In this document: piece by piece, positions 19,529 to 27,382 of the stretch | Layout of the letters: each line of letters begins with the position of its first letter | How positions within the stretch are numbered: position 1 is the stretch's first letter | Source: Rathayibacter sp. VKM Ac-2857 | GTDB taxonomy: Bacteria; Actinomycetota; Actinomycetes; Actinomycetales; Microbacteriaceae | Reading direction: 5' to 3' | DNA: 64,000 nt | NCBI RefSeq assembly: GCF_013205025.1 | Contig: NZ_JABMLE010000004.1 | Span: 556,946-620,945, forward strand | Made by a program: the position numbers and the translations under genes | Notes under the pieces: model-generated | What the model was told of the DNA's origin: nothing | Seen by the model: the letters and a program-made list of their open reading frames with translations, nothing else | Databases searched by the model: none

Positions 19529-21466
19529 ATGCACACACGCCCACCGCAATCCCACGGACAGCGCCGATCGAGCAGCAGACCGCTCGACGTCGCGGCGTCC
19601 CTCGTCCTCACCGTCGGACTGCTCGGCGCAGCCGCGCCCGTCGCCCAGGCCTCCGAAGAGACGCCGACGGCCGCCGGAAGCACCTCGATCCCTGTCGCGC
19701 TGCCGCAGGTCGCGCCGTCGCCGTCGTCGACTCCGGCCGTCGAGCACCCTGCGCTGGAGAGGTCGATCGTCGCCGACTTCGAGGTGCCCACCGGTGCGGA
19801 GCCGGATCGATCTGTCAGGGTCAACTACGCGATCCGGCTGACGAACACCGGCGATGTCCCGCTCATCGTGTCCCTCCGCGGAGACTTCGCTCCGGTCACG
19901 ATCGCCGTCGGTGAATCGAGGGACGTCGCGGGACGAGACTCGTTTTCGGAGTATGAGTTCTCGACCGGGTTCGTGCCGCTCGACATCGAAGGACAGGCCA
20001 CCACCCCCCTCGGCGCCAGCATCGACGCGGGGGTCAGCGCCTCGGTCCCGTATCCGGCCGGGCTGCCGGGCCTGGAGCACCCCTCCCTCGAGAGGTCGGT
20101 CACCGCCGTGTTCGCACCCGAAGGGTCCGGCACGAGGGCCGATTACACCGTTCATCTCAAGAACACGGGTGACGTCCCCCTGCAAGTGGTCCTCAAGGCG
20201 ATCACCGGCCCCGGCCAACCCCCTCTGACCCTGGCCGCCGGCGAATCGAGGGACATCACCGGCTCCGCTCTGGTCTCCGAGAAGGATCTGCGGCGCGGCT
20301 ACTGGGCCTTCAACACCTCAGGAGACGCCTACACCCCCCGAGGCATCCGCATCGAGGGCGACCTCGGCGCCTCGATCGCCATTCGAGCGACGCCGCCGGC
20401 TCAGCCGACCCCTGTCCCGTCACCGCCCTCCACGCCGACCCCGGCGCCGTCGCAGCCCGCCACGCCGAGCACTCCGACGCCCAGTCCCACTGCGGTGCCG
20501 ACCGTTGCCGGCCGGGCCCTGACGGTGACCATCACGGGGAAGTTCCTCACGCAGCCGGGTGAGCTCGTGAAGGAGGGCACCCGGGTCGAGTTCTCGTACG
20601 ACGTGAAGAACACGGGAACGGTCGATCTGACGGACGTCCTCGGGCGGAAGAAGCTCGCGGTCGGCGAGTCCTTCCTGCTGACCACGACCGAGGCCGTCGT
20701 GACCGCGCAGAACATCAAGGACGGGTTCGTGGCGCCCGACGCGGAGTCCATGAGCGAGACCGTTCCGGGCGGAACCCGAGTCGTCGTCTCGGCGCCGAAG
20801 CTGCCGATTCCCGACAAGGCTCCGGTGTCCACGGAGAAGCCGGATCTGGACGTGAAGGTCTCCGGCACGTTCCAGGTGAAGGCGGGTGAGCCCGTCGTGG
20901 CGGGCACGAAGGTGAAGTGGGTCGCCTCGCTCACGAACACCGGGGACACCGCTCTCCGCGACGTCCAGGTCGCCGACAGCGAGAAGATCGCCGAGCTGCC
21001 GGTCGGGAAGAGCGGCGAGGTCTCCTTCGAGAGCACCGTCAGCGAGCGGGACGTGCTCGATCACTCGATCTCCGTCGCCGCCGCGGCCACCGCGATCACG
21101 AGGGACGGCTACGACTACTCGAAGCAGACCCTCGGGACCCTCGCCATCCCTGCGGTCGCTCCTGCCCCGGCCGGTCCCGACACCCCCGCGTCGGCGGGAC
21201 CCGTGTCCCCCGCCCCAGCCGGACCCGACGCTCAGCCGTCCAGTGCAGCGGCAGCCCGGTCGGTGACCGAGGTCGCCACATCGTCCAGCCGCGGTGAGGT
21301 CGCCACCTCGGCGTCCTCGGGGGCGACCCGGTCCACGGCCGGTCACCTCGCCTCCACCGGTTCCGACGCCGCCGCGATGCTGCCCGCTGCCGGTGTCCTC
21401 GCCCTGCTCGGCGCCGTCGGCGTCTTCCTGGGCCGCCGCCGCAGGAGCCGCACCGCCACCGAGTGA
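19529..21466 (+). CDS. LAxTG-anchored cell-surface protein 1 (sortase substrate)
   Basis: A 645-residue surface protein. The signal peptide (1-42) ends PVAQA. It has two N-terminal beta-sandwich domains starting HPALERSIVADF and HPSLERSVTAVF, a Pro/Thr/Ser linker, and two further domains (TVTITGKF... and DVKVSGTF...) of the CARDB/DUF11-like type with NTGDVPL/NTGTVDL turns. The C-terminal sorting signal is LASTG (607-611), a hydrophobic segment and RRRR. LAxTG is the motif used by class E sortases of high-GC Gram-positives. It is expected to be covalently fixed to the wall; the ligand is unknown. It has one N-terminal domain more than its two paralogs. No sortase gene is in the window. Confidence 0.85.
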   Translation: MHTRPPQSHGQRRSSSRPLDVAASLVLTVGLLGAAAPVAQASEETPTAAGSTSIPVALPQVAPSPSSTPAVEHPALERSIVADFEVPTGAEPDRSVRVNYAIRLTNTGDVPLIVSLRGDFAPVTIAVGESRDVAGRDSFSEYEFSTGFVPLDIEGQATTPLGASIDAGVSASVPYPAGLPGLEHPSLERSVTAVFAPEGSGTRADYTVHLKNTGDVPLQVVLKAITGPGQPPLTLAAGESRDITGSALVSEKDLRRGYWAFNTSGDAYTPRGIRIEGDLGASIAIRATPPAQPTPVPSPPSTPTPAPSQPATPSTPTPSPTAVPTVAGRALTVTITGKFLTQPGELVKEGTRVEFSYDVKNTGTVDLTDVLGRKKLAVGESFLLTTTEAVVTAQNIKDGFVAPDAESMSETVPGGTRVVVSAPKLPIPDKAPVSTEKPDLDVKVSGTFQVKAGEPVVAGTKVKWVASLTNTGDTALRDVQVADSEKIAELPVGKSGEVSFESTVSERDVLDHSISVAAAATAITRDGYDYSKQTLGTLAIPAVAPAPAGPDTPASAGPVSPAPAGPDAQPSSAAAARSVTEVATSSSRGEVATSASSGATRSTAGHLASTGSDAAAMLPAAGVLALLGAVGVFLGRRRRSRTATE

Positions 21467-21527
21467 CGATGCGCCGAGTCGGCGGGTGGCCTCTGTCGTC
21501 CGCCGCCTCGGCCCCGCGCTCCTCGGA

Positions 21528-21552
21528 GGGCCGCCGTGCACGACGGCGGCCC
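21528..21552 (+). terminator. Intrinsic-type terminator after LAxTG gene 1
   Basis: 10-bp stem GGGCCGCCGT / ACGGCGGCCC, loop GCACG, then TTCT. Same core as the terminators at 19372 and 23364. Confidence 0.7.
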
Positions 21553-21619
21553 TTCTGCGCGCCCGGCGACGGACGCGCCGCGCCAATCACCGTGCGAAGC
21601 CCCTCAGTACCGCAGAGAC

Positions 21620-21677
21620 CTGTGAAGCTTCCTCGGGTCATCCACCTTGCTCCGCCGAGCCCCTACAGGAGTCGCAG
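21620..21677 (+). promoter_or_regulatory. Conserved leader of LAxTG gene 2
   Basis: GTGAAGCTTCCTCGGGTCAT, TTGCTCCGCCGAGCCC and the ribosome site ACAGGAGTCGCAG match the leaders at 19471 and 23460. The dyad arms are weakened here and the GGTGTGACAC motif is absent, so this copy may be expressed differently. Confidence 0.5.
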
Positions 21678-23300
21678 ATGCACACACCCTCACCTCAACC
21701 CCGCGGCCCGCGCCGATCGAGCAGCAGACCACTCGACGTCGCGGCCTCCGTCGTCCTCACCGTCGGCCTCCTCGGCTGCGCCGCGCCTGCAGCTCAGGCG
21801 GAGGAAGCACCGGCCACGGCCGCTGCGGTCGGCAGCACGTCGACATCGATCGACGCAGGACCCGCGCCGCAAGTGAAATCAGCGCTGAAGACGGTCGTGA
21901 GCGCGCTTTTCGGTTCGCACCTCGGCGAGATCTTGAACGACCACTCAGTGGTTCACTTCGTCCTGGATGTCACCAATACCGGCACAGAACCGATCACCGT
22001 GTCCCTCGTCGACTGGCCTGGCACTCAACCTGTCACTCTTGCCCCCGGGAAGGGGACGAGCTTCTCGGAGACCGCGCCTCTCCCTCCGGATTCTCTGAAG
22101 TCTGGTGTCTGGGCTCAGAAGATCTGGCTCGAGACCACGACCCCGTCGAAGGAGCAGAGTCGATTGTCCGTCGAGACCGATATCTCCATCCCGAGCGCGC
22201 AGTTGCCGAAGCCCGCTCCGACGCCTGCGCCTAGCACCAGCGCGCCGGCCCCCGGCCCCACCACAGCGCCCACCGCTGCGGCCCCGGCCGTGACGGTGAC
22301 CATCACCGGGAAGTTCGACACGCAGCCCGGTGAGCTCGTCAAGGAAGGCACTCGCGTCGCGTTTACCTACGACGTGAAGAACACCGGCGGGGTGGATCTG
22401 ACGGACGTCCTCGGGCGCAAGAAGCTCGCGATCGGCGAGTCGTTCCTGCTCACGACGACCGAGGCCGTCGTCAGCGCGCAGAACCTCAAGGACGGGTTCG
22501 TTCCGGCCGAGTCGAAGCTGGTGAGGGGAACCCTTCCGAACGGGTCGCGCGTCACGGTCTCCGAGCCGTTCGTGTACAAGCTGCCGATTCCCGAGAAGCC
22601 TCCGATCCCCGCGGAGGCGCCGGATCTGGACGTGAAGGTCTCCGGAACGTTCCAGGTGAAGGAGGGCGAGCCGGTCGTCGCCGGGACGAAGGTGAAGTGG
22701 GTCGCCGCGGTCACGAACACCGGCAACGTGGCCCTGCGCGACGTCCAGGTCGCCGACAGCGAGAAGCTCGCCGAGCTCCCCGTCGGGGAGACCGGCACGG
22801 TCGACTTCGAGAGCACCGTCACCGAGCGCGACGTCTTCAACCACTCCATCTGGGTCGCGTCGCCCGCCACCGCCACCACACCCGACGGAACGACCTTCAC
22901 GAAGAACACCCTCGGCACGCTCGAAATTCCGGCGGTCGTGCCCGTCCCGGTCGTCCCCGTCCCCCAGCCGATCGTGACGCCGACCTCCACGCCGGCACCG
23001 ACCTCCAGCCCGGCCCCGACCTCCACGCCGGCACCGACCTCCAGCCCGGCACCGACCTCCACACCGGCACCGACCTCGACCGCGGCAGCCGGGACCCGGC
23101 CCGCCGCCGACGTGACGGTGCCCACGGCGACGGCAGGCGGGGCCAGCACGGCTTCTACCCGCTCGGCTGCCGGTCACCTCGCCTCGACCGGCTCGGACGC
23201 CGCCGCTGTGCTGCCCGCGGCCGGGATCCTCGCCCTGCTCGGCGCCGTCGGCGTCTTCCTCGGTCGCCGCCGCAGGAGCCGCCCCAGCACCACCGACTGA
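21678..23300 (+). CDS. LAxTG-anchored cell-surface protein 2 (sortase substrate)
   Basis: A 540-residue paralog of the 19529 product. The signal peptide ends PAAQA. A single N-terminal domain (about 50-180) is strongly divergent from the other two proteins and encoded by noticeably less GC-rich DNA. The two conserved domains (TVTITGKF, DVKVSGTF) follow, then a PAPTSTPAPTSS-type linker of 18-bp repeats and sorting signal LASTG (501-505) with hydrophobic tail and RRRR. Bases 22437-22918 are identical to 24326-24807 of the third gene, so the C-terminal half has been recently homogenised while the N-terminal domain has not. Wall attachment by a class E-type sortase is expected. Confidence 0.85.
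   Translation: MHTPSPQPRGPRRSSSRPLDVAASVVLTVGLLGCAAPAAQAEEAPATAAAVGSTSTSIDAGPAPQVKSALKTVVSALFGSHLGEILNDHSVVHFVLDVTNTGTEPITVSLVDWPGTQPVTLAPGKGTSFSETAPLPPDSLKSGVWAQKIWLETTTPSKEQSRLSVETDISIPSAQLPKPAPTPAPSTSAPAPGPTTAPTAAAPAVTVTITGKFDTQPGELVKEGTRVAFTYDVKNTGGVDLTDVLGRKKLAIGESFLLTTTEAVVSAQNLKDGFVPAESKLVRGTLPNGSRVTVSEPFVYKLPIPEKPPIPAEAPDLDVKVSGTFQVKEGEPVVAGTKVKWVAAVTNTGNVALRDVQVADSEKLAELPVGETGTVDFESTVTERDVFNHSIWVASPATATTPDGTTFTKNTLGTLEIPAVVPVPVVPVPQPIVTPTSTPAPTSSPAPTSTPAPTSSPAPTSTPAPTSTAAAGTRPAADVTVPTATAGGASTASTRSAAGHLASTGSDAAAVLPAAGILALLGAVGVFLGRRRRSRPSTTD
22981..23090 (+). repeat. In-frame 18-bp repeats in the linker of LAxTG gene 2
   Basis: Alternating ACCTCCACGCCGGCACCG and ACCTCCAGCCCGGCACCG-type units encode TSTPAP/TSSPAP repeats between the last domain and the sorting signal. 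Copy number would change linker length without breaking the frame. Confidence 0.7.
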
Positions 23301-23363
23301 CGGGCGGGGCGTGCCGGTGGCCGACTGCCGACACCGAACGGCTCAGCCTCCGCCCGACCCGTG

Positions 23364-23394
23364 GGGCCGTCGTGCAGAACGCACGGCGGCCCTT
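23364..23394 (+). terminator. Intrinsic-type terminator after LAxTG gene 2
   Basis: 12-bp stem GGGCCGTCGTGC / GCACGGCGGCCC (one G-T pair), loop AGAAC, then TTCT. Same stem family as 19372. Confidence 0.7.
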
Positions 23395-23459
23395 CTGCAT
23401 CCCCGTCGACCCGATACGACGCGTCACCCCGTGCGGGAAGAGAGCACGACCACCAGAAA

Positions 23460-23518
23460 GGTGTGACACTTCCTCGGGTCACACACCTTGCTCCGCCGAG
23501 CCCTCACAGGAGTCGCAG
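23460..23518 (+). promoter_or_regulatory. Conserved leader of LAxTG gene 3
   Basis: GGTGTGACAC, the intact dyad GTGAC-N10-GTCAC, TTGCTCCGCCGAGCCC and ribosome site CACAGGAGTCGCAG match the leader of gene 1 almost base for base. Confidence 0.55.
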
Positions 23519-25183
23519 ATGCACACACCCTCACCTCGCCCGCACGGCCCGCGCCGCTCGAGCAGCAGACCGCTCGACGTCGCGGCCTCGCTCGTCCTGA
23601 CCGTCGGCCTGCTCGGCTCCGCCGCGCCCGCCGCCCTGGCGGCCGACGCAGCGCCGGCCGCGCAGCCCCAGGCCGCACCGTCGCAGCCACCCTCGCCCGC
23701 GCCGACGTCGTCGCCGGCCGTCGAGCACCCCGCCCTCGAGCGGACGGTCACCGCCACGTTTGAGTTCATCGGGACCACGACCGAGAGAAGCGAGCCCTAC
23801 TTCCGAGTCCGGTACACGATTCACCTCGAGAACACCGGCGATGTTCCGCTCAACGTGTTCCTCGAGAACGTCAGGCAGCGGGACGATGCTCCGATCACGC
23901 TCGCGGTGGGCGAATCCAAAGACCTCCCGGGAGACACCCTCGTCGTTCAGAGAGAGTTGGCGGACGGTTTCTGGCACTTCAGGACGGACGGGGCGGCGTA
24001 CACCCCTCAAGGAGTCAGCATCGACGCACGTATCGATGCTTCAGTGCCCGTTCCCGGAGTGAAACCGACGCCTGCTCCGTCGCAGCCCGCCACGCCGTCC
24101 CCCGTGCCGTCGCAGCCGAGCACGCCGAGGAGCCCGACGCCCGCGCCTTCGACTGAACCGGCCAGCGCTGACCCGGCGGTGACGGTGACCATCACCGGGA
24201 AGTTCCTGACGGAGCCGGGTGAGCTGGTGAAGGAGGGCACCCGGGTCCAGTTCACGTACGACGTGAAGAACACGGGCGGGGTCGATCTGAAGGACGTGCT
24301 CGGGCGGAAGAAGCTCGCGGTCGGGGAGTCGTTCCTGCTCACGACGACCGAGGCCGTCGTCAGCGCGCAGAACCTCAAGGACGGGTTCGTTCCGGCCGAG
24401 TCGAAGCTGGTGAGGGGAACCCTTCCGAACGGGTCGCGCGTCACGGTCTCCGAGCCGTTCGTGTACAAGCTGCCGATTCCCGAGAAGCCTCCGATCCCCG
24501 CGGAGGCGCCGGATCTGGACGTGAAGGTCTCCGGAACGTTCCAGGTGAAGGAGGGCGAGCCGGTCGTCGCCGGGACGAAGGTGAAGTGGGTCGCCGCGGT
24601 CACGAACACCGGCAACGTGGCCCTGCGCGACGTCCAGGTCGCCGACAGCGAGAAGCTCGCCGAGCTCCCCGTCGGGGAGACCGGCACGGTCGACTTCGAG
24701 AGCACCGTCACCGAGCGCGACGTCTTCAACCACTCCATCTGGGTCGCGTCGCCCGCCACCGCCACCACACCCGACGGAACGACCTTCACGAAGAACACCC
24801 TCGGCACCCTCGCGATCCCAGCGGTCGTGCCCGTCCCGACTCCGACCCCGACGCCCACGCCGACTCCGACCGGGACGCCGACTCCGACCGGGACGCCGAC
24901 TCCGACCGGGACGCCGACTCCGACCGGGACGCCGACCCCGACCGGGACGCCGACTCCGACGCCGGCCGCGGCCGCGTCGACCCGACCGGCCGCTGAGGTC
25001 ACGGTGCCCACGGCGTCTTCGGGAGCTGCGAGCACGGCCTCGAAGCGATCGGCGGCGGGTCAGCTCGCCTCGACGGGCTCCGACGCAGCCGCCGTGCTAC
25101 CCGCGGCCGGCGTCCTCGCCTTGCTCGGTGCCGTCGGCCTGTTCCTGGGTCGCCGCCGCCGGAACCGCGCCACCACCGAGTGA
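23519..25183 (+). CDS. LAxTG-anchored cell-surface protein 3 (sortase substrate)
   Basis: A 554-residue paralog: signal peptide ending PAALA, one N-terminal domain starting HPALERTVTATF (about 60-180), a Pro linker, the two conserved domains TVTITGKF and DVKVSGTF, a TPTGTP repeat linker (five perfect or near-perfect 18-bp units), and LASTG (516-520) with hydrophobic tail and RRRR. The C-terminal half shares a 482-bp identical block with gene 2. The protein is expected on the cell wall; binding partner unknown. ATG 23519 has AGGAG at 6-nt spacing, as in its paralogs. Confidence 0.85.
   Translation: MHTPSPRPHGPRRSSSRPLDVAASLVLTVGLLGSAAPAALAADAAPAAQPQAAPSQPPSPAPTSSPAVEHPALERTVTATFEFIGTTTERSEPYFRVRYTIHLENTGDVPLNVFLENVRQRDDAPITLAVGESKDLPGDTLVVQRELADGFWHFRTDGAAYTPQGVSIDARIDASVPVPGVKPTPAPSQPATPSPVPSQPSTPRSPTPAPSTEPASADPAVTVTITGKFLTEPGELVKEGTRVQFTYDVKNTGGVDLKDVLGRKKLAVGESFLLTTTEAVVSAQNLKDGFVPAESKLVRGTLPNGSRVTVSEPFVYKLPIPEKPPIPAEAPDLDVKVSGTFQVKEGEPVVAGTKVKWVAAVTNTGNVALRDVQVADSEKLAELPVGETGTVDFESTVTERDVFNHSIWVASPATATTPDGTTFTKNTLGTLAIPAVVPVPTPTPTPTPTPTGTPTPTGTPTPTGTPTPTGTPTPTGTPTPTPAAAASTRPAAEVTVPTASSGAASTASKRSAAGQLASTGSDAAAVLPAAGVLALLGAVGLFLGRRRRNRATTE
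24863..24952 (+). repeat. Five tandem 18-bp repeats (TPTGTP) in LAxTG gene 3
   Basis: ACTCCGACCGGGACGCCG is repeated at 24863, 24881, 24899, 24917 and, with one change (ACCCCG), 24935. A typical minisatellite that could vary in copy number between strains. Confidence 0.85.
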
Positions 25184-25187
25184 TCGC

Positions 25188-25233
25188 CGTGCCGTGCCGG
25201 CGGGTGATGGCGGTCACCCACCGGCACGGCACG
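25188..25233 (+). terminator. Strong hairpin after LAxTG gene 3
   Basis: 20-bp stem with one wobble pair, CGTGCCGTGCCGGCGGGTGA / TCACCCACCGGCACGGCACG, with a 6-nt loop. It differs in sequence from the GGGCCGCCGTGC terminators and so ends the cassette series. Confidence 0.7.
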
Positions 25234-25321
25234 AACTCCACCTTCTGAAGCGAGTTCGAGGACGATCTCGGACAAGTTGCACAATCCGTGCCACTTTCTT
25301 TCGGCCGCAGGACGCGTCGCC

Positions 25322-25558
25322 GTACGTTTCCGACTGTTGCTCAGCGCACGGCCCGGTTTATCCGGGTGCCGCCGCCCCACCGGTCCTCACTGCGACCGGG
25401 TGCGGGCGGCTCGGCCGTCGCTGTCCCGCCCGGAACGCACCGATGCGTGTCTCCGGGGCTCCTCCCCCGTGCGAGGTCCCCGGTCCGTCGCGCCTCGGAG
25501 TCCTCGACCCCCTGGATCGGCGATCCGTCATTCCGCCCTCCGATCGAAAGACACCGCC
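25322..25558 (+). promoter_or_regulatory. Leader of beta-helix paralog 3
   Basis: It starts GTACGTTTCCGACTGTTGCTC, contains CCCGGAACGCACCGATGCGT (similar to the paralog 1 leader) and ends CGATCGAAAGACACCGCC before the ATG. The 375-bp gap 25184-25558 holds only this and the preceding terminator. Confidence 0.45.
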
Positions 25559-27301
25559 ATGTCACGACACACGTCCGCCACTCCGTCCGAACGCCGCACG
25601 TCCGCCCTCCGCGCCCTCGCGGTCGCCGCTGCCGTGGGGATCGCCGTCACCGGCGCCTCGTTCCAGACCGCACCGGCCGCCTCCGCCGCTCCGGCCACTC
25701 CGGCCGCGGCGAGCGCCTCCACTTTCGGTCCGGACGGCACGCACTACCCGTCCGACACCCCCGACATCCGGTCCGGGCTCTCCAGCAGCACGACGGTCGT
25801 CGACGTCGCCGCCTCGGGCCCCGCGATCCGCGCGGCACTCGACGCCCTGACGCCCGCCCAGATCGCTGCCGGCGCCGTCGTCCGCGTCGCTCCTGGACGC
25901 ATCGACGACCTGTCCGCGCTCGACGGCTACACGAACGACGGTCCGCTCAAGGTCCTGATCACGGCGCGCGACGGCTTCCAGTCCGTCACCGGCGGCAGCT
26001 GGATGCTGAAGGGCGTCACCGGCATCACGCTGATGCGCTTCGACATCGACTCGATCGACGTCAAGGGCGCGACGCACTCGTCCTTCGCCTGGCTGCGGAT
26101 CGCGAACAACTGGGTCGGCCTCGCCGCCTCCTCGGGCATCCCGGTGCGCGACGTCGAGCTGCTCGAGATCGTCGAGCCGGAGTCGAAGCTCAAGAGCGGC
26201 GACTCGGCACAGATCAAGGCGTACGCTCCCAACACGGTCAGCGACGTGCTCGTCGAGGGCGACTACATCGCCCCCTCGTACTACGTCGACAAGCAGTACG
26301 GCGGCGGCGCGAACCCGGCGCGCCCGCACACGGACAGCCTCCAGATCGAGGGCGCCGGCGTCGTCGGCCAGGTCACCGTCCGCGACACCGCCGTGTTCAG
26401 CTCGAACAACAGCGCTGTCATCGTCGGCGGCGTCAAGAACGTCCTCTTCGACCACGCGCTGATCCTCGGCGGCGACGTCGCCGCGCAGCGCTACCCGTTC
26501 CTCCCGGGCGGCGCCGGCTCCCCCGGCGCGATCAACGGCAAGGGCAGTGTCAGCGCGATCCAGGGCAAGGGCGGCGGCAACGTCGACGCTACCGACTCGA
26601 TCTTCACGGGCTCGCTTCAGCCGGTCTGGGACATGGTCTCCGGCTCGCGGACGACGCTCGCCGGCAAGGTCGCCCGGAGCGGCGGCTTCTCCGTCGACAC
26701 CGCGCTCAGCGCGCTGACCACCGGGGGCCTCGACGCGCTGAGCCCGCGCCCGACCACCGACTACCTCGCCGGCGTCTGGGACCGCGTCGCCGTCTCGGGT
26801 GGCACGACTCCCGCGTCCACGAAGAGCACCGCCCGGACGACCGCTCCGGCGCCCGCCGCCTCCGCCGCCCCGAAGGCGTCTCCTGCTCCGACGGCGGCCA
26901 CTCCGGCTCCGGCGACCACCGCGGCTCCGAGCCCCACCGCCGAGTCGGCCGCGAAGCCCGTCGCCACTCCGGCATCTGTCGCCCCGAAGCCCGCCCAGAA
27001 GAAGGCGCCCGCCGTCGACAGCACCGCCCCCGTCGTCACGATCACCTCGCCGCGCTCCGGCTCCGTGCTCGGCGGCTCGACCACCGCCACCGTCACCGCG
27101 ACCGACGAGGTCGCCGTGACCCGCGTCACGTTCCTCCTCGGCAGTACCGAGGTCGGCGACGCCACTCGGAACGCGGACGGCACCTGGTCGCTGACCACGA
27201 GCACCACGGGCAAGCACGGCACGTTCGCGCTGACTGCCCGGGCGATCGATGCCGCGGGCAACAGCACCGTCAGCGCGCCGGTCACGGTCACGCTGAAGTA
27301 G
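25559..27301 (+). CDS. Secreted right-handed beta-helix protein with C-terminal Ig-like domain (paralog 3)
   Basis: A 580-residue paralog of the 15143 and 17711 products: signal peptide (hydrophobic about 18-34, cleavage near ASA), beta-helix region (about 55-415) with HTDSLQIEGAG and NNSAVIVGG, a long Ala/Pro/Thr linker (about 420-490), and a Big_7-like Ig domain (DSTAPVVTITSP...AIDAAGN). It is separated from paralogs 1 and 2 by the three LAxTG genes. No anchor or certain catalytic residues. Start taken at ATG 25559 after the conserved CGATCGAAAGACACC. A role in surface adhesion or polysaccharide handling is only inferred. Confidence 0.82.
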   Translation: MSRHTSATPSERRTSALRALAVAAAVGIAVTGASFQTAPAASAAPATPAAASASTFGPDGTHYPSDTPDIRSGLSSSTTVVDVAASGPAIRAALDALTPAQIAAGAVVRVAPGRIDDLSALDGYTNDGPLKVLITARDGFQSVTGGSWMLKGVTGITLMRFDIDSIDVKGATHSSFAWLRIANNWVGLAASSGIPVRDVELLEIVEPESKLKSGDSAQIKAYAPNTVSDVLVEGDYIAPSYYVDKQYGGGANPARPHTDSLQIEGAGVVGQVTVRDTAVFSSNNSAVIVGGVKNVLFDHALILGGDVAAQRYPFLPGGAGSPGAINGKGSVSAIQGKGGGNVDATDSIFTGSLQPVWDMVSGSRTTLAGKVARSGGFSVDTALSALTTGGLDALSPRPTTDYLAGVWDRVAVSGGTTPASTKSTARTTAPAPAASAAPKASPAPTAATPAPATTAAPSPTAESAAKPVATPASVAPKPAQKKAPAVDSTAPVVTITSPRSGSVLGGSTTATVTATDEVAVTRVTFLLGSTEVGDATRNADGTWSLTTSTTGKHGTFALTARAIDAAGNSTVSAPVTVTLK

Positions 27302-27316
27302 CGTCCGGACCGAAGA

Positions 27317-27350
27317 GGAGGCTGCAGTGCGACACAGCGCGGCAGCCCCC
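27317..27350 (+). terminator. Hairpin after beta-helix paralog 3
   Basis: Stem GGAGGCTGC / GCAGCCCCC with one mismatch and a G/C-rich inner loop, then TTCC, 16 bp after the stop. Confidence 0.5.
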
Positions 27351-27382
27351 TTCCGGCGTCCCGCCCGGTCACCTCGGCGGGG

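Noticed and set aside
15143-27301. Biosynthetic gene cluster
   Set aside because: No synthase, modification enzyme or transporter is present; all six genes encode exported structural-type proteins.
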